Shown piece by piece: positions 5,581-6,183 of a stretch of 6,183 bases of DNA. The position numbers and the translations under genes were made by a program. Under the pieces are notes generated by a model. That model searched no databases. It saw only the letters and a list, made by a program, of their open reading frames with translations, and was not told where the DNA came from. Every line of letters starts with the position of its first letter. The first letter of the stretch is position 1. The stretch comes from Chlamydiota bacterium (lineage in GTDB: Bacteria; Chlamydiota; Chlamydiia; Chlamydiales; Simkaniaceae), in contig JAKQGT010000245.1 of assembly GCA_029556005.1 (NCBI GenBank), forward strand, positions 1-6,183, in the 5' to 3' direction.

Positions 5581-5835
5581 ATGACAGAAGTCTATCTTGC
5601 AAATGCCCCCGTGAGTCACTACGAGGAGCGCATGAAACTAGAGGTAGAAAAGGCTGTAGATGCCAAAGCTCCAGGCGAGGTGATCGAAGTTTCTAAAAAT
5701 CTCACAAGTATTTATAAAGCAGGGCTGCAAGACAATCCTCAAGCCCAAAAACGTCTTTCTAATGTTTTTTCGGCGGCACGTCGTGAATTAGGTCAAGAAC
5801 TCAGTAGACTTGCCTTAGAGAAACTAAGAGGGTAG
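5581..5835 (+). CDS. 84-residue helical protein, unknown function
   Basis: I do not recognise this protein. It is 84 residues, has no signal peptide, no membrane segment and no cysteine, and is rich in Ala, Glu, Lys, Leu and Arg. It looks soluble and mostly alpha-helical: helices may span about residues 14-27, 33-48 and 52-83, with a Pro-Gly break near 31 (KAPGE) and another at DNPQAQ (51-56). The C-terminus (ARRELGQELSRLALEKLRG) is strongly amphipathic and could pair with a partner. Its excellent ribosome binding site (GAAGGAGG) suggests high expression, unlike the weak sites of the pnc block. Size and composition would suit a small chaperone, adaptor or DNA-associated protein, but no motif decides this. 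Its last 12 bp overlap the convergent oxidoreductase gene. Confidence 0.72.
   Translation: MTEVYLANAPVSHYEERMKLEVEKAVDAKAPGEVIEVSKNLTSIYKAGLQDNPQAQKRLSNVFSAARRELGQELSRLALEKLRG
5814..5828. terminator. Small hairpin in the convergent 3' overlap
   Basis: CTTAG (5814-5818), loop AGAAA, CTAAG (5824-5828) is a perfect 5-bp stem spanning the end of the 84-residue gene and the stop codon of the minus-strand oxidoreductase. On the plus strand it is followed by GGGTAGTTGTTTCTTT, only partly T-rich; on the minus strand there is no T tract. It may act as a weak shared terminator, but the stem is short. Confidence 0.2.
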
Positions 5836-6183
5836 TTGTTTCTTTGCATCACGCGCTGCATTCCGGACAATTTCCGGAAGCGCGGGGTGGATATAGATCA
5901 TATTTAATAAATCATCGAGAGTGCAGCCTAATGTCATCATCCCAATCAGCATGTGGATCATGTTCGAGGCTTCCTCTCCAATAATATGTGCACCCAGGAG
6001 TTTTAGAGAATGTTTTTCGAAGAGCAATTTAGCGAACCCAAACTCAGGAAGAAGGACCATTCCACGCGCACTCGAGGCATACGTGTTTTTCCCGAGAATG
6101 TAGGGGATTTGTGCCTCTTTCAGTTCGCGCTCCGTTTTCCCCACCCCCGCAATTTCGGGAGAGGAAAAGACCGCGTGGGGGAC
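5824..6183 (-). CDS. Class I flavoprotein disulfide reductase, C-terminal part (dihydrolipoamide dehydrogenase-like)
   Basis: Only the last 119 residues are in the window; the frame stays open past the right edge, so the FAD- and NAD-binding parts and the redox CxxxxC are not visible. What is seen is the dimerisation domain. The entry motif is HAVFSSPEIAGVGKTERELK, typical of the dihydrolipoamide dehydrogenase / mercuric reductase / transhydrogenase group. Then come LLGAHIIGEEASNMI and the end motif IHPALPEIVRNAARDA. The His-Pro-x-x-x-Glu pair is the catalytic dyad of dihydrolipoamide dehydrogenase, whereas soluble transhydrogenase has Tyr at that His. A lipoamide or related disulfide substrate is therefore more likely, but orphan oxidoreductases of this family share the pattern. 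TAG at 5826-5824 ends the gene inside the 84-residue ORF. A GTG at 6144 is internal, not a start. Confidence 0.88.
   Translation of the reverse strand, partial: VPHAVFSSPEIAGVGKTERELKEAQIPYILGKNTYASSARGMVLLPEFGFAKLLFEKHSLKLLGAHIIGEEASNMIHMLIGMMTLGCTLDDLLNMIYIHPALPEIVRNAARDAKKQLPS

Noticed and set aside
1..6183. CRISPR array, tRNA, rRNA, insertion sequence or phage genes
   Set aside because: I scanned for direct repeats with regular spacing, cloverleaf-like segments, terminal inverted repeats and transposase or integrase motifs and saw none.

Overview
The window is a compact, mostly plus-strand bacterial segment of moderate GC with short gaps and overlapping genes. It looks like an obligate or host-associated intracellular bacterium, most likely a chlamydia-related organism (Chlamydiota). 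The clues are a 397-residue TyrP-type aromatic amino acid permease of the size and style seen in chlamydiae, weak or absent Shine-Dalgarno sites on several genes, and reliance on vitamin salvage. This is inference: an intracellular gammaproteobacterium (Legionella/Coxiella type) cannot be excluded from these genes alone.

Layout. Bases 1-97 hold perhaps the last 20 codons of an upstream gene and a short leader. From 98 to 3897 runs a tightly packed plus-strand block: a small exported helical protein of unknown function, nicotinate phosphoribosyltransferase (pncB), nicotinamidase (pncA) and a 14-helix MFS transporter. The first three are linked by 4-bp and 8-bp start/stop overlaps, and the transporter follows 38 bp later. 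Together pncA and pncB turn nicotinamide into nicotinate and then nicotinate mononucleotide, the salvage entry to NAD. The transporter and the small exported protein are therefore candidates for a role in obtaining the vitamin, although nothing in their sequences proves it.

A small DUF167/YggU-family gene lies on the minus strand at 3882-4103, tail-to-tail with the transporter and overlapping it by 16 bp. Its start is back-to-back with the promoter of tyrP (4264-5457). The 160-bp stretch in between is the most interesting part of the window. It holds a good sigma-70-like promoter, an 18-codon leader ORF starting where transcription should begin, a hairpin that contains the leader stop codon, a U-rich tract, and a segment perfectly complementary over 8 bases to the tyrP Shine-Dalgarno site. 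This arrangement looks like a leader-peptide-controlled translational or transcriptional switch on the amino acid permease.

After tyrP comes a 123-bp gap rich in AT dyads, with a GC hairpin directly before a near-perfect ribosome binding site. An 84-residue helical protein of unknown function follows. The window ends inside a minus-strand gene for a class I flavoprotein disulfide reductase (dihydrolipoamide dehydrogenase-like), of which only the C-terminal 119 residues are present. Its stop overlaps the 84-residue gene by 12 bp.
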